From the NCBI RefSeq assembly GCF_014201835.1, contig NZ_JACHFH010000007.1, forward strand, positions 33,380 through 97,379: 64,000 nucleotides of DNA, given 5' to 3'. Origin of the DNA: Pectinatus brassicae. Lineage in GTDB: Bacteria > Bacillota > Negativicutes > Selenomonadales > Selenomonadaceae. Below, one piece after another: positions 36,779 to 45,032 of this stretch. How positions within the stretch are numbered: position 1 is the stretch's first letter; each line of letters begins with the position of its first letter. A program made the position numbers and the translations under genes. Under the pieces are notes generated by a model, which did not search any database, had not been told where the DNA came from, and worked only from the letters and a program-made list of their open reading frames with translations.

Positions 36779-38125
36779 ATGAATTATTTTCTTGGTGGGG
36801 CACTTATGCCGCATCCGCCGATAATGCTGCCGGAAATAGGCGGCGACAATACATTGGAATTAAGCATGACCATAGATGCTGTAAATAAAATATCTCAGGC
36901 AATTATGGAAAAAAATCCTAAAACGATTATTATTATTTCACCGCATGCGCCCATTGTTGAAAATAGTATGGGGCTTAGTGCGGCCGAATACTTAATGGGC
37001 TCAATGGCCGAATTTAATCAGCCGGATATTTTTTTTAAATATAAAGTTGATCTCAATTTGGCCGAAAAATTTACCCAAATTTGTCGGCAGCGGGGACTTC
37101 CTTTAGCGGCAGTAAACGAAGAATACTGCTTGGCGAATAATATTTCACTGGAAATTGATAAAGGCAGTTTGGTGCCTTTATATTATTTACATCAGGCTGG
37201 TTTTAAAGGCCAAATTATTCATCTGGCAATTTCCTTATGTGCATATGAAGAAATGATGCAGTATGGCTTGGCAATGTATAATGCCATTAATGACAGTAGG
37301 ACAAATGCTGTTATTATTGCGTCGGGGGATCTATCGCATCGCTTGGCAAAAAATTCTGCCAATGGCTATGCACCTGAGGGAAAATTATTTGATAAAATTA
37401 TTATAGAATCATTAAAAACAGTGGATAGCCAGAAACTTTTATCATTACAGCCTGCTTTTATTGAAGCTGCCGGGGAATGTGGCTTGCGATCAATATTTTT
37501 TCTGCTGGGAGCGATGCAGCATAGCGAAACATCACCACAGTATATATCTTATCAATGTCCTTTTGGTGTAGGCTATGGTACGGTATTATTTTTTAATACG
37601 AAGAAATTTTTTACGGATAATAGCCGTGAAGTGCACTTAGCAAAAAAAGCCTTGGAATATTATCTGCGTACAGGTAAGAAATTAAATTTACCGACAACAT
37701 TGATTGCTGGTTTAAGTAAAAAAGCGGGCGTATTTGTTTCTTTGAAAAAAGATGGACAACTGCGCGGCTGTATTGGAACATTAATGCCAACGCAGGATAA
37801 TATAGGCTTGGAAATAATAAATAATGCTATTAATGCTGGTACTGATGATGACCGTTTTTCCCCAGTTGCGTTTGATGAACTAAAGGATATAACTTTTTCT
37901 GTAGATGTTCTTTCACCACTTGAGCCGACTACTAAAGATAAATTAAATCCACAAAAATATGGTATTATTGCTATCATGGAAGATGGTCGCAGCGGCGTTT
38001 TATTGCCGATGCTGCCAGGGATTGATACTATTGAAAAACAATTGGCTATTGTAAAAGAAAAGGGAAATATTGCTACTGACGAACAGCCTGAGATATATAG
38101 ATTTACTGTAAATAGATATTATTAA
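36779..38125 (+). CDS. AmmeMemoRadiSam system protein: LigB/MEMO-like domain fused to AMMECR1
   Basis: A 448-residue fusion. The N-terminal ~270 residues match the class III extradiol-dioxygenase/MEMO fold (ALMPHPPIMLPEIGGDN, IIIISPHAP, IIASGDLSHRL), and the C-terminal ~170 residues match AMMECR1 (SKKAGVFVSLKKDGQLRGCIGTLMP, DDRFSPVAFDELKDITFSVDVL, EDGRSGVLLPMLPG). Proteins of this architecture are found with a radical-SAM partner and work on an unknown substrate, possibly protein or small-molecule modification. The radical-SAM gene is not adjacent. GGAGG eight bases before 36779 fixes the start. Confidence 0.87.
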   Translation: MNYFLGGALMPHPPIMLPEIGGDNTLELSMTIDAVNKISQAIMEKNPKTIIIISPHAPIVENSMGLSAAEYLMGSMAEFNQPDIFFKYKVDLNLAEKFTQICRQRGLPLAAVNEEYCLANNISLEIDKGSLVPLYYLHQAGFKGQIIHLAISLCAYEEMMQYGLAMYNAINDSRTNAVIIASGDLSHRLAKNSANGYAPEGKLFDKIIIESLKTVDSQKLLSLQPAFIEAAGECGLRSIFFLLGAMQHSETSPQYISYQCPFGVGYGTVLFFNTKKFFTDNSREVHLAKKALEYYLRTGKKLNLPTTLIAGLSKKAGVFVSLKKDGQLRGCIGTLMPTQDNIGLEIINNAINAGTDDDRFSPVAFDELKDITFSVDVLSPLEPTTKDKLNPQKYGIIAIMEDGRSGVLLPMLPGIDTIEKQLAIVKEKGNIATDEQPEIYRFTVNRYY

Positions 38126-38146
38126 ATAAATTATAAATATCTTATA

Positions 38147-38175
38147 TTGACAATTGTATTGTTATAAGTTAAAAT
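38147..38175 (+). promoter_or_regulatory. Promoter of the lipoprotein gene
   Basis: TTGACA (38147-38152), 17-base spacer, TAAAAT (38170-38175). It implies a ~180-base leader with no further recognisable element. Confidence 0.55.
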
Positions 38176-38361
38176 TGCAACGTTGCTGTCAGCATTATTA
38201 TGCATAGGGGAGTAATTTATAAAAAATTGAAGTATTTGTAAATTTAACATAAATTACCATAAGAAATGCAGGATATTTTAGTAGCAGATAATCTATAGCA
38301 AATAAACTACGAATACTTTATCTAAAGCAACTATAAATATTTAGTATTATTGGAGGAAAAT

Positions 38362-38850
38362 ATGTTAAAAAAGAAATTATTTTTAGTATTAGCGATTATG
38401 ATTTTGGCTATTACCACAGGGTGCGGTACTTCAGTTAAGGATGATTTAGCAGCATACTTGAAATTTGAACAAACAATGTCTACAGAAGCAGCACCAATAA
38501 TAGCAGATTTTAATTCTAAAATTCAGCAGATGATGAGTAATCATACAAATGTGAATAAAAAAGAAGAAAAAATTAAAGTAATTACTGAAGCTCTGCAGAA
38601 ATTCACAGCCTTAGCAGATAAAGAAAAAGCTTATAAACCTAAGACTAAAGAAGTAGAAGCAGTTCATCAAATGCAAGTTAAACAAGCAGATATAACAATA
38701 AATGTCTTAAATAAAATTATAAAAGCTGTACAAGACGATAAATTTGATCAGAACACTATTAGCGAGATTAATAAAACACGTCAGGAATTACAGAAAGCTG
38801 CGACGGATTATAGAAATGCCATAGCAGAGTTGCAGGCAAAAAATAAATAA
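38362..38850 (+). CDS. Small helical lipoprotein of unknown function
   Basis: A 162-residue exported protein. The signal (MLKKKLFLVLAIMILAITTGC) ends in a lipobox, and the mature part is highly charged and helical (YLKFEQTM, FNSKIQQMMSNHTN, VITEALQKFTALADKEKAY), likely a coiled-coil bundle. No enzymatic motif is visible. GGAGG five bases before the ATG. Monocistronic, with promoter and terminator of its own. Confidence 0.75.
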   Translation: MLKKKLFLVLAIMILAITTGCGTSVKDDLAAYLKFEQTMSTEAAPIIADFNSKIQQMMSNHTNVNKKEEKIKVITEALQKFTALADKEKAYKPKTKEVEAVHQMQVKQADITINVLNKIIKAVQDDKFDQNTISEINKTRQELQKAATDYRNAIAELQAKNK

Positions 38851-38861
38851 AAAGAATTATT

Positions 38862-38905
38862 AAAAAATGTTGAAGTGAGCAAAATGCTTGCTTCGACATT
38901 TTTTT
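38862..38905 (+). terminator. Terminator of the lipoprotein gene
   Basis: TGTTGAAGTGAGC with GCTTGCTTCGACA (some G-T pairs), followed by a run of seven T. Confidence 0.8.
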
Positions 38906-38951
38906 ATGAGTAAATATGTAAAACCGTATTAAAAGGCATAAATGACTGATA

Positions 38952-38980
38952 TAGACGGTGAAAAATCATTATGTTATACT
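38952..38980 (+). promoter_or_regulatory. Promoter of the first YggL paralogue
   Basis: TAGACG (38952-38957), 17-base spacer, TATACT (38975-38980). The hexamers, spacer length and much of the spacer recur at the second paralogue (41835-41863). Confidence 0.6.
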
Positions 38981-39041
38981 AGGTTTCATAGATAGTTGAT
39001 ATAAATAATAACTATAAAATTTAAAATAAAGAAGGTATATT

Positions 39042-39356
39042 ATGATAAAAAAGGGCAAAAGAATTCCTAAATCTATATGTCTGGGTTTTTCACTGGAATA
39101 TTATTTAAAAGAAGACACTGATATTAATTATATCGTTGTTTTAAATGATCTAATTGAGCTACTTGAAAAAAGAAGACTGGAATGCGGCAGTGGCGGCGAA
39201 GATGGTTTTAGCACGATTATCGTGGCAGAACGAAGACGTTGTTGTGCTACGACTGAAGAAGACAGAAAAATAGTAGAAGCATGGGGCAAAAATCATCCGC
39301 TTATTGCCGATATACGAGTCGGTTCATTAGTAAATATAAATAAAGAAATAGAATAA
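39042..39356 (+). CDS. YggL-family (DUF469) protein, copy 1
   Basis: A 104-residue protein matching the YggL 50S-ribosome-binding family: KRIPKSICLGFSLEYYL at the N-terminus, the central ECGSGGEDGFSTIIV, the TTEEDRKIVEAWGKNHP helix and a C-terminal VGSLVNI. E. coli YggL associates with the large subunit; the exact role is uncertain. The copy has additional Cys (RRCCATTEED). GAAGG precedes the ATG. A paralogue with the same promoter lies 2.9 kb downstream. Confidence 0.75.
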   Translation: MIKKGKRIPKSICLGFSLEYYLKEDTDINYIVVLNDLIELLEKRRLECGSGGEDGFSTIIVAERRRCCATTEEDRKIVEAWGKNHPLIADIRVGSLVNINKEIE

Positions 39357-39360
39357 GAAA

Positions 39361-39408
39361 GAAATAAGTGTTAATCAGATTATATAATATGATTAACACT
39401 TATTTCTT
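39361..39408. terminator. Terminator between YggL copy 1 and the membrane protein
   Basis: GAAATAAGTGTTAATCA pairs with TGATTAACACTTATTTC around a 12-base loop. Confidence 0.75.
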
Positions 39409-39445
39409 TGGAAAAACTGATGTTAGTATTAGATAGATATATGCA

Positions 39446-40075
39446 TCAACTTTCAGGATCTTTTATAGTGTATATTTCAATTAAAAACAGAAATAATGGT
39501 ACGGTAATGACTAAGCCCCAAGAGTGCGAATCCTTAAGGAAAGACACTATATCTAGCGGCCAATAGGCATTTATCAAAAACATAAATGGAAAGCATAAGA
39601 GAATAAAGGCAGATGCTGCTTTGAAATAAGTGTTATATTTGATAATTAAATTTTTAAGGGCGTAAAATATTAGTAGACTTGTTGCTAAGGGAACAAATAA
39701 TAATAATGCGCATCCAATGTTTTTTATAAAGTCATTTGGTAGCAGTTTATAAATTAAGAATACTTTTGCTAGGGAGTCAACAATAACTAACGTTGGTATC
39801 CAACATAAATTTGCTGATAACATAAGGGATAAGGCTAAGAAAAACTTTTGTCGTTTAGAATAATGAGTCATTTCTAAAACAATAGGCTTTTTTATAGAAT
39901 AAGCTAGAGCAAGATATAACTTGATTATACATCCTAGCCAAATAAGAAATAGTAGTATATTACAAAATATATTTTTGGTCCAAATTGCAAAAAAATATAT
40001 AAAAAAATATAAGATTGCAAGCACTGGTTTAAAGATATGTTTATTGTGCTGAATAATAGAAAGCAGATATATCAT
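39446..40075 (-). CDS. Hypothetical polytopic membrane protein
   Basis: A 209-residue protein with about six transmembrane segments (for example AILYFFIYFFAIW, ILLFLIWLGCIIKLYLALAY, ALLLFVPLATSLLIFYAL, LVITVPLFLFLIEIY). No family recognised. AAAAGGA abuts the ATG with no spacer, so the true start might be a few codons later or translation may be weak. It lies just 51 bases after the AlbA-type gene on the same strand and may be co-transcribed. Confidence 0.6.
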   Translation of the reverse strand: MIYLLSIIQHNKHIFKPVLAILYFFIYFFAIWTKNIFCNILLFLIWLGCIIKLYLALAYSIKKPIVLEMTHYSKRQKFFLALSLMLSANLCWIPTLVIVDSLAKVFLIYKLLPNDFIKNIGCALLLFVPLATSLLIFYALKNLIIKYNTYFKAASAFILLCFPFMFLINAYWPLDIVSFLKDSHSWGLVITVPLFLFLIEIYTIKDPES

Positions 40076-40126
40076 TCCTTTTATATATTGGTAGTATTAA
40101 ATGCTAAAAAAATAAGAGTGTTATAA

Positions 40127-41593
40127 TCAGGCCCAATATGGAACATATCTGCGATTTCGCATGCTTGTAGAAGTATCGTCGGTAATTTTTATTAAGCCTG
40201 TTTCGCAGGCCTCGTTTAGTAGGCGGGAAATCATAGCACTATTTTTTTGTGGTATATGAAAACGTTCACGCAGTGTAGAATTGGTCATGTATTCACGATT
40301 AACGCGTTTTAAACAAGCATGTAAGTAACAGGCTCGAAGCTTATCTTCTTTACTCATTTTACCAAAATCACGATGCGAAAAAAGAATGATACGAGTATTA
40401 TTTTCATAAACTTCAATTTCGGGTGCTGGAAGCTGGTAAAGCTCTGTTTCATGGACTATTTTATCAAAGCCACTGCCACGTTCTTCACAAACGCCAATTC
40501 GGCGCATAAAGGCTGCTAATTTTTCATTGCGAGAAATGGGAGGGGAATCAATAAAACGTTTAGTTTCAATAAGTGGTGTTCCAGGATTGGTTACTTCCAT
40601 TCTGTCAGAAAATATTTCAATCATGGGACTGGTTCCTTGTAAAAAGAAATTTTGATGGATTAAGGTGTTGGCAATAATTTCTCGGACGGCTAACTCTGGA
40701 TACATAGGAATTGTTTTTCGTAGAGCTTTTCCCATGATTTCGTTTAAAGGCAGAAGTCCATTGACATAACTAATCAATGTTTCAAAGCCTGAAGCATATC
40801 CAGTATAAATAATCTTTTCCTTGCCAGCGTATATGCGTGAATTATCTTTATATTGGATGATTCTTACAGCCTTACGTTCAAGTGCAGGAAAATCTGCAAT
40901 GTTTTTGGCAAAAAGAATAGCACCAAGATTAGTAATGTTATAATTACCAGTTAAATTTTGTGTAATCATATCGTCAGATGATAATGCTTCAATAATGCCA
41001 ATTTTATCACTTGGTAATTCGCGGGAAAGAAGATCAAAATAAGCTGGGTAATTTAATAAACGAAGAACGAAATCAGCGGGAACGTCTTCAAGAGCTGTCA
41101 TTGTTTCAAAGGATTTTTTTGATAATATAGCCCAAAGTTCACGTTCGGTATCAGGGAAATCTTTAAGTTTTTTCTTGTGAGAATCTATTCGGATATAATC
41201 AACACCTTGAAATTTTACAGGAGAAGAAGTAGCACTGCCTATTTCTAGTAGCACTACAGATTTATTTTCAATTTTAACTTCATGAAAGTAAAATTGAACT
41301 TGTGGTTCTAATTGGGTACTAATAAAAATTTCTAAGCATTGATTTCCTTGCTTGGTGTTGACGGGCTTGAAATTGGTGCCTTTTATTTCGTGGGTAGCGT
41401 CATCAATGCCCCAAATCATTAATGCATGTGTTTTACTATGAAGAGTTGCTGTATTAGATAGGGCACTAATGTATTGTCCAATTTCCGCAGGAGATGTAGC
41501 TTTGTTCATTTTAAACTCAACCCAAGGTAATTCATTATCAGGTTTTCGTGCCTCATTTATAATGGCAATAATTTGACTTTCTAAGAATGGCAT
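40127..41593 (-). CDS. AlbA_2 / Schlafen-like putative DNA-binding protein with GHKL-type domain
   Basis: A 488-residue protein: N-terminal AlbA_2 domain (PWVEFKMNKA, QYISALSNTA, LMIWGIDDATHEI, VLLEIGSATSSPVKFQGVDYIRIDSH), then a helical middle, a histidine-kinase-like ATP-binding region (MYPELAVREIIANTLIHQNFF, EIFSDRMEVTNPG, RNEKLAAFMRRIGVCEERGSGFDKIV), and a C-terminal winged helix. Proteins of this layout are annotated as transcriptional regulators, and some take part in phage defence. GGAAGGAG nine bases before 41593 fixes the ATG; the earlier TTG overlaps that site. Interval 41603-41937 holds only the next promoter. Confidence 0.8.
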   Translation of the reverse strand: MPFLESQIIAIINEARKPDNELPWVEFKMNKATSPAEIGQYISALSNTATLHSKTHALMIWGIDDATHEIKGTNFKPVNTKQGNQCLEIFISTQLEPQVQFYFHEVKIENKSVVLLEIGSATSSPVKFQGVDYIRIDSHKKKLKDFPDTERELWAILSKKSFETMTALEDVPADFVLRLLNYPAYFDLLSRELPSDKIGIIEALSSDDMITQNLTGNYNITNLGAILFAKNIADFPALERKAVRIIQYKDNSRIYAGKEKIIYTGYASGFETLISYVNGLLPLNEIMGKALRKTIPMYPELAVREIIANTLIHQNFFLQGTSPMIEIFSDRMEVTNPGTPLIETKRFIDSPPISRNEKLAAFMRRIGVCEERGSGFDKIVHETELYQLPAPEIEVYENNTRIILFSHRDFGKMSKEDKLRACYLHACLKRVNREYMTNSTLRERFHIPQKNSAMISRLLNEACETGLIKITDDTSTSMRNRRYVPYWA

Positions 41594-41834
41594 AGAAAAC
41601 AACTCCTTCCTTAAAAATTATTATATCATGTATATAATCAATAAAATAGTCAAATAAAAAATATTTTAATAAACTCTTAAATTTAAAGGGATGATTGATT
41701 GCTTTATTATTTTTAATAATGTTTTACCAGGTTAATAATAGATAATATCAATAAAAGAATCAAATAAAATTTTTTGTTAATATTAATGGAAAATCAGAAG
41801 TTTAAATACAAAAAGAAGTGATAATTAATAAAGA

Positions 41835-41863
41835 TAGACGGTGATAATTCGTTATGATATACT
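41835..41863 (+). promoter_or_regulatory. Promoter of the second YggL paralogue
   Basis: TAGACG (41835-41840), 17-base spacer, TATACT (41858-41863), nearly the same as at 38952-38980. Confidence 0.6.
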
Positions 41864-41937
41864 ATTTTTCGTGAATAATAGGCATCTTATTGGTAGGCAT
41901 TATTCATGCAATAAAATAAAGAAGAAGGTATATCTCA

Positions 41938-42267
41938 ATGATTAAAAACAGTAAGCGGGTATCAATATCAAAATGCATGGGATTTGGCGCAAGATACCGT
42001 GTGAATACAAAAGATGCAAAAATTTGTAATAAAGTTTTAGATGAATTTCTCAATATGTTGAAAAAAAGAAAGCTTAATTGCGGTGGCGGCGGCTTAGAAG
42101 ATTTTTCTGGGTTTATTATTGCTGACCGCAATCGCTGTTATGGTGCCACTGAGGAAGATAGAGCAGCTATAGAAAAATGGGGCGAAAAACATCAAATGGT
42201 AGCTGTTATTAAAACCACTCCATTAATAGATGCAAATTTAGATGATGCAGATGAGATAGAATTATAA
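41938..42267 (+). CDS. YggL-family (DUF469) protein, copy 2
   Basis: A 109-residue paralogue of the protein at 39042: KRVSISKCMGFGARYRV, LNCGGGGLEDFSGFIIADRNRC and GATEEDRAAIEKWGEKH occur in the same order. The N-terminal Lys-rich start and GGGG loop are closer to the YggL consensus than copy 1. AGAAGG precedes the ATG. Both copies face the same way and share promoter and leader sequence, indicating duplication of a complete transcription unit. Confidence 0.75.
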   Translation: MIKNSKRVSISKCMGFGARYRVNTKDAKICNKVLDEFLNMLKKRKLNCGGGGLEDFSGFIIADRNRCYGATEEDRAAIEKWGEKHQMVAVIKTTPLIDANLDDADEIEL

Positions 42268-42288
42268 TATTTAATAGCATTTATACAT

Positions 42289-42327
42289 AATTAAGGCTTC
42301 TAAGATTTTATCTTAGAAGCCTTAATT
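42289..42327. terminator. Terminator between YggL copy 2 and the spermidine-synthase-like gene
   Basis: AATTAAGGCTTCTAAGAT pairs with ATCTTAGAAGCCTTAATT around three T. Confidence 0.85.
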
Positions 42328-42360
42328 GTGTGAAGGTAATATTAGTGAAAGTTGACGGTT

Positions 42361-43968
42361 TTAATATAACATTTTCAGGCTATTCATGATTCCTTGCTGA
42401 TGTATTAAGCGTTTATATGTACTGAGATTATTTTGAACTAGATGATCCATTGCAGCCATTCCCAATAACTCAACCGGGGCCTTATCATCAGTAAAAATAT
42501 GATTTTCCGCATAATGCGGTCTAATTTGGGGAATCATTGATTTCAGTAACATCTTTAATGGGCTTTGTTTCATAGCTGCTGTTTTTGTCTGCAGAGAATC
42601 TGAAAGTGATGTTTGCTGGCATCCGGCAAAAAGCTCACGATTTGTCATATTCGGTACATCTACAGTACAAACTGATGGAAATACGGAAGCAATGGTATCA
42701 CTTAAATATTCATTAATACTGTTATTACCATCAGAATGAATGTTCATATTAACGACCATAATACCATTTGCTGTTAAATGGTTGTGAACTAAGGTGAAAA
42801 ATTCCTGTGAAGACATATAAAAAGGAATGGTAATATCTTGATAGGCATCAACCATTATGACGTCGTATTTTTTGTCAATACTTTGTAAAAATGCTCGGCC
42901 ATCATATGTTGTTACAGGGATTGACATTGGAAGTTCAAAGTGTTGTCTAGCCAAATCGGTAATTTTTTGATCTATTTCTACACCTTCTATGCTTGCTTGG
43001 GGAAAATACTTTTGGCACTGTTTGGCAAAGGTTCCTGTTCCCATGCCTAATACAAGGATATGCAGCGGCCTATCTTTTTGAACTTGAGCCATAACTGGTG
43101 CTGCTAATGCATAATCATAGTACATACCCGTTAATTCGCTATTTTTTTTAATTATCGACTGCACACCGAATAATACATTTGTTGATAGAATACGACTATC
43201 ATCCCGATCGCGAACTTGTAAATAATTATAAACTGATTCCCCTTCATAAAGCAGATCTTTATCCCAAAAGGCGAAGCTGTCAGAATTACCAAAAAAAGAA
43301 CAGAAAATGAAAAAAATAGTTGCGGCGGTAACAGCCTTTTTTTTTGTATGTACATTTAAGAAATAAATTAAACTGATCATTAAAAGAATTCCAGAAAAAA
43401 TAAGAAAAGTTATAGCAGTACCTACTGTCGGGATAGTAAGGAAGGTAGGTAAAAAAGTGCCAATGATACTGCCGATAGTATTATATGCGCCTAGCATACC
43501 TACAGTTCTTCCAGCATTATTCATACTGTCTAGTGCATATTTTGCCAGGGAAGGAGTAACTGTTCCCAATAATACCAAAGGAAAAACAAAAATTGCCATG
43601 CAAGTAAGAAAAGCTGCGATTGTTAAAAGTTGTGTACTAATAGAAAAAATTAACAAACCAGAAATTGCCAAAATAATATATTTCCCCAATAGTGGAATAG
43701 CTGCGATCCAGACAGCTGCTACTAAAATACGTATATATAATCGATCTGGATTAGGATGAGCATCTGCACTGCGGCCACCCCAATAATTACCAATAGCCAT
43801 GGCGATCATAATCGTTCCGATAATAATAGTCCAGACAATTTGAGAAGAACTAAAATAAGGTGCCAATAAACGGTTTGCACCTAATTCAACAGCCATAACA
43901 GCCATTCCTGCGAAAAATTCTGTTATATACAAGTAGTATTTATTCTTTAAAATAGATGGTGTATTCAT
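42361..43968 (-). CDS. Membrane-anchored spermidine-synthase-like aminopropyltransferase/methyltransferase fusion
   Basis: A 535-residue two-part protein: ~200 N-terminal residues form six or seven transmembrane helices (FFAGMAVMAVELGANRLLAPYF, GTVTPSLAKYAL, LGAYNTIGSIIGTFLPTFL) like the fused MFS-type spermidine synthases, and the C-terminal half is a Rossmann methyltransferase-like domain (LHILVLGMGTGTFAKQC, IEGVEIDQKI, YDGRAFL, YDVIMVDAYQ). Polyamine synthesis is a family-based guess; the canonical catalytic D-A-Y is present. AAGGG before the ATG. Monocistronic. Confidence 0.82.
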   Translation of the reverse strand: MNTPSILKNKYYLYITEFFAGMAVMAVELGANRLLAPYFSSSQIVWTIIIGTIMIAMAIGNYWGGRSADAHPNPDRLYIRILVAAVWIAAIPLLGKYIILAISGLLIFSISTQLLTIAAFLTCMAIFVFPLVLLGTVTPSLAKYALDSMNNAGRTVGMLGAYNTIGSIIGTFLPTFLTIPTVGTAITFLIFSGILLMISLIYFLNVHTKKKAVTAATIFFIFCSFFGNSDSFAFWDKDLLYEGESVYNYLQVRDRDDSRILSTNVLFGVQSIIKKNSELTGMYYDYALAAPVMAQVQKDRPLHILVLGMGTGTFAKQCQKYFPQASIEGVEIDQKITDLARQHFELPMSIPVTTYDGRAFLQSIDKKYDVIMVDAYQDITIPFYMSSQEFFTLVHNHLTANGIMVVNMNIHSDGNNSINEYLSDTIASVFPSVCTVDVPNMTNRELFAGCQQTSLSDSLQTKTAAMKQSPLKMLLKSMIPQIRPHYAENHIFTDDKAPVELLGMAAMDHLVQNNLSTYKRLIHQQGIMNSLKMLY

Positions 43969-44139
43969 TATTTACCCTTCCAAAGTAAATTAGTATAAGA
44001 ATAATGTCGAAATATGTATAGTTGATTATAAAATAATCAATGTGTTAATTATATAACGAATTGTAATGGTGGTAAAGAAATTCAATGTTGTTATATTTGT
44101 AAAATAGTAAATTATATGGGGTACTTAAATATAACAAAA

Positions 44140-44170
44140 AGGCTTCCAAGGAAAATCCTTGGAAGCCTTG
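44140..44170. terminator. Terminator of the ancestral tRNA-Thr site
   Basis: AAGGCTTCCAAGG pairs with CCTTGGAAGCCTT around a short AAAAT loop, immediately downstream (minus strand) of the tRNA remnant. Confidence 0.8.
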
Positions 44171-44179
44171 ATATACATA

Positions 44180-44224
44180 TGGAGCTGGCAATAGGAATTG
44201 AACCTACGACCTGATCATTACGAA
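44180..44224 (-). other. Attachment site: 3' half of tRNA-Thr(CGT)
   Basis: On the minus strand the 45 bases read TTCGTAATGATCAGGTCG followed by the T-arm TAGGTTCAATTCC and acceptor end TGCCAGCTCCA. This is exactly a tRNA from the anticodon loop (CGT) to the encoded CCA. The sequence on the 5' side (higher coordinates) cannot form the anticodon, D or acceptor stems, so only the 3' half exists. Such partial copies form when an element integrates into a tRNA gene; the intact copy should be at the other end. Confidence 0.8.
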
Positions 44225-44258
44225 CGACACGAGATGAAAAATAAGAAAATTATAATTA

Positions 44259-44297
44259 ACCTCAATGCCAGAAATATCAATGGATTGAGGTTTTTTT
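44259..44297 (+). terminator. Terminator-like hairpin just inside the element
   Basis: CCTCAAT and ATTGAGG stem followed by TTTTTTTG. The remaining bases to 44482 hold only short repeats (CTAGATAG twice; ATATATATC with CAATAT twice). Confidence 0.6.
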
Positions 44298-44404
44298 GTT
44301 TCGGATCAAATGGCTATAATTGTTAGTAGTTGATATACTCTAAGGCGCGTATAAGGCGCAAAAAATGTATTAATATATATCACAATATGGGCGTTTGGAA
44401 AATC

Positions 44405-44460
44405 TCTGTATCCTAGATAGTCTATGATGATTTTCTAGATAGAAATATATATCCCAATAT
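44405..44460. repeat. Short direct repeats beside the attachment site
   Basis: CTAGATAG occurs at about 44413 and 44434, and an ATATATATC-A/C-CAATAT unit occurs at about 44375 and 44446. Clustering within 250 bases of the att core suggests recombinase or excisionase arm sites, though AT-rich chance is possible. Confidence 0.35.
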
Positions 44461-44482
44461 ACCATGACCTTATAAAATTTAT

Positions 44483-44980
44483 TCAGTTTGTTTTGTCTGA
44501 TAACAATTCAGATAGGGTATATACGGTTCCTTCACTAAATCCGGCCACTTTTTGTAATAGCATAGCAGATTTTAAAGAGGTGCAGGAGACTGGGAAATAT
44601 GGGGCTTTTATGGATAAAAGATAAATGGTTCGTGTAACGCCATCGCCTAGAGAAAGTTCTATTTGATGGTCATTGGTTTCTAAGATATTTACGCTAGCTA
44701 AAGGGACGGGATTGGTTACCCCAGCAGCGAATCCTTGCTGAGCATATTTGTATTTATAATCTTTTTTCCAAGATGATTCATTCCCCTTTGCTATAGGAGC
44801 TTGAATCGTACAAGACGTTTTTCGCCATAATTTTAAAAAAAGATGAGGATTTACTTCCACAATAAAAGTTTCTTCATTGTTAGGTGATGCGCACATAAAA
44901 ATTTCGTCATTTATAATAGGTATTGGAAATAATATTCCTTTAGAGTAGTGAATGGTTTTTATTTGATATAAAATTTTCAT
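44483..44980 (-). CDS. Unrecognised protein paired with the helicase
   Basis: A 165-residue soluble protein; no family recognised. It starts MKILYQIKTIHYSKGILFP, has one segment LGDGVTRTIYLLSIKAPYFP and a C-terminal helical tail (SLKSAMLLQKVAGFSEG). Predicted mostly beta. AGGAG is nine bases before the ATG at 44980; upstream residues of the longer frame overlap that site. It begins 53 bases after the helicase stop on the same strand and is probably co-expressed. Confidence 0.6.
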   Translation of the reverse strand: MKILYQIKTIHYSKGILFPIPIINDEIFMCASPNNEETFIVEVNPHLFLKLWRKTSCTIQAPIAKGNESSWKKDYKYKYAQQGFAAGVTNPVPLASVNILETNDHQIELSLGDGVTRTIYLLSIKAPYFPVSCTSLKSAMLLQKVAGFSEGTVYTLSELLSDKTN

Positions 44981-45032
44981 AAAAAATCTCCTTAATTTAC
45001 AGTTATTGTAATATGTTAAAGACATAAAAAAT

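Noticed and set aside
44180..44300. Complete tRNA-Thr gene
   Set aside because: Bases beyond 44224 cannot form the anticodon 5' strand, D-arm or acceptor 5' strand; only the 3' half is present.
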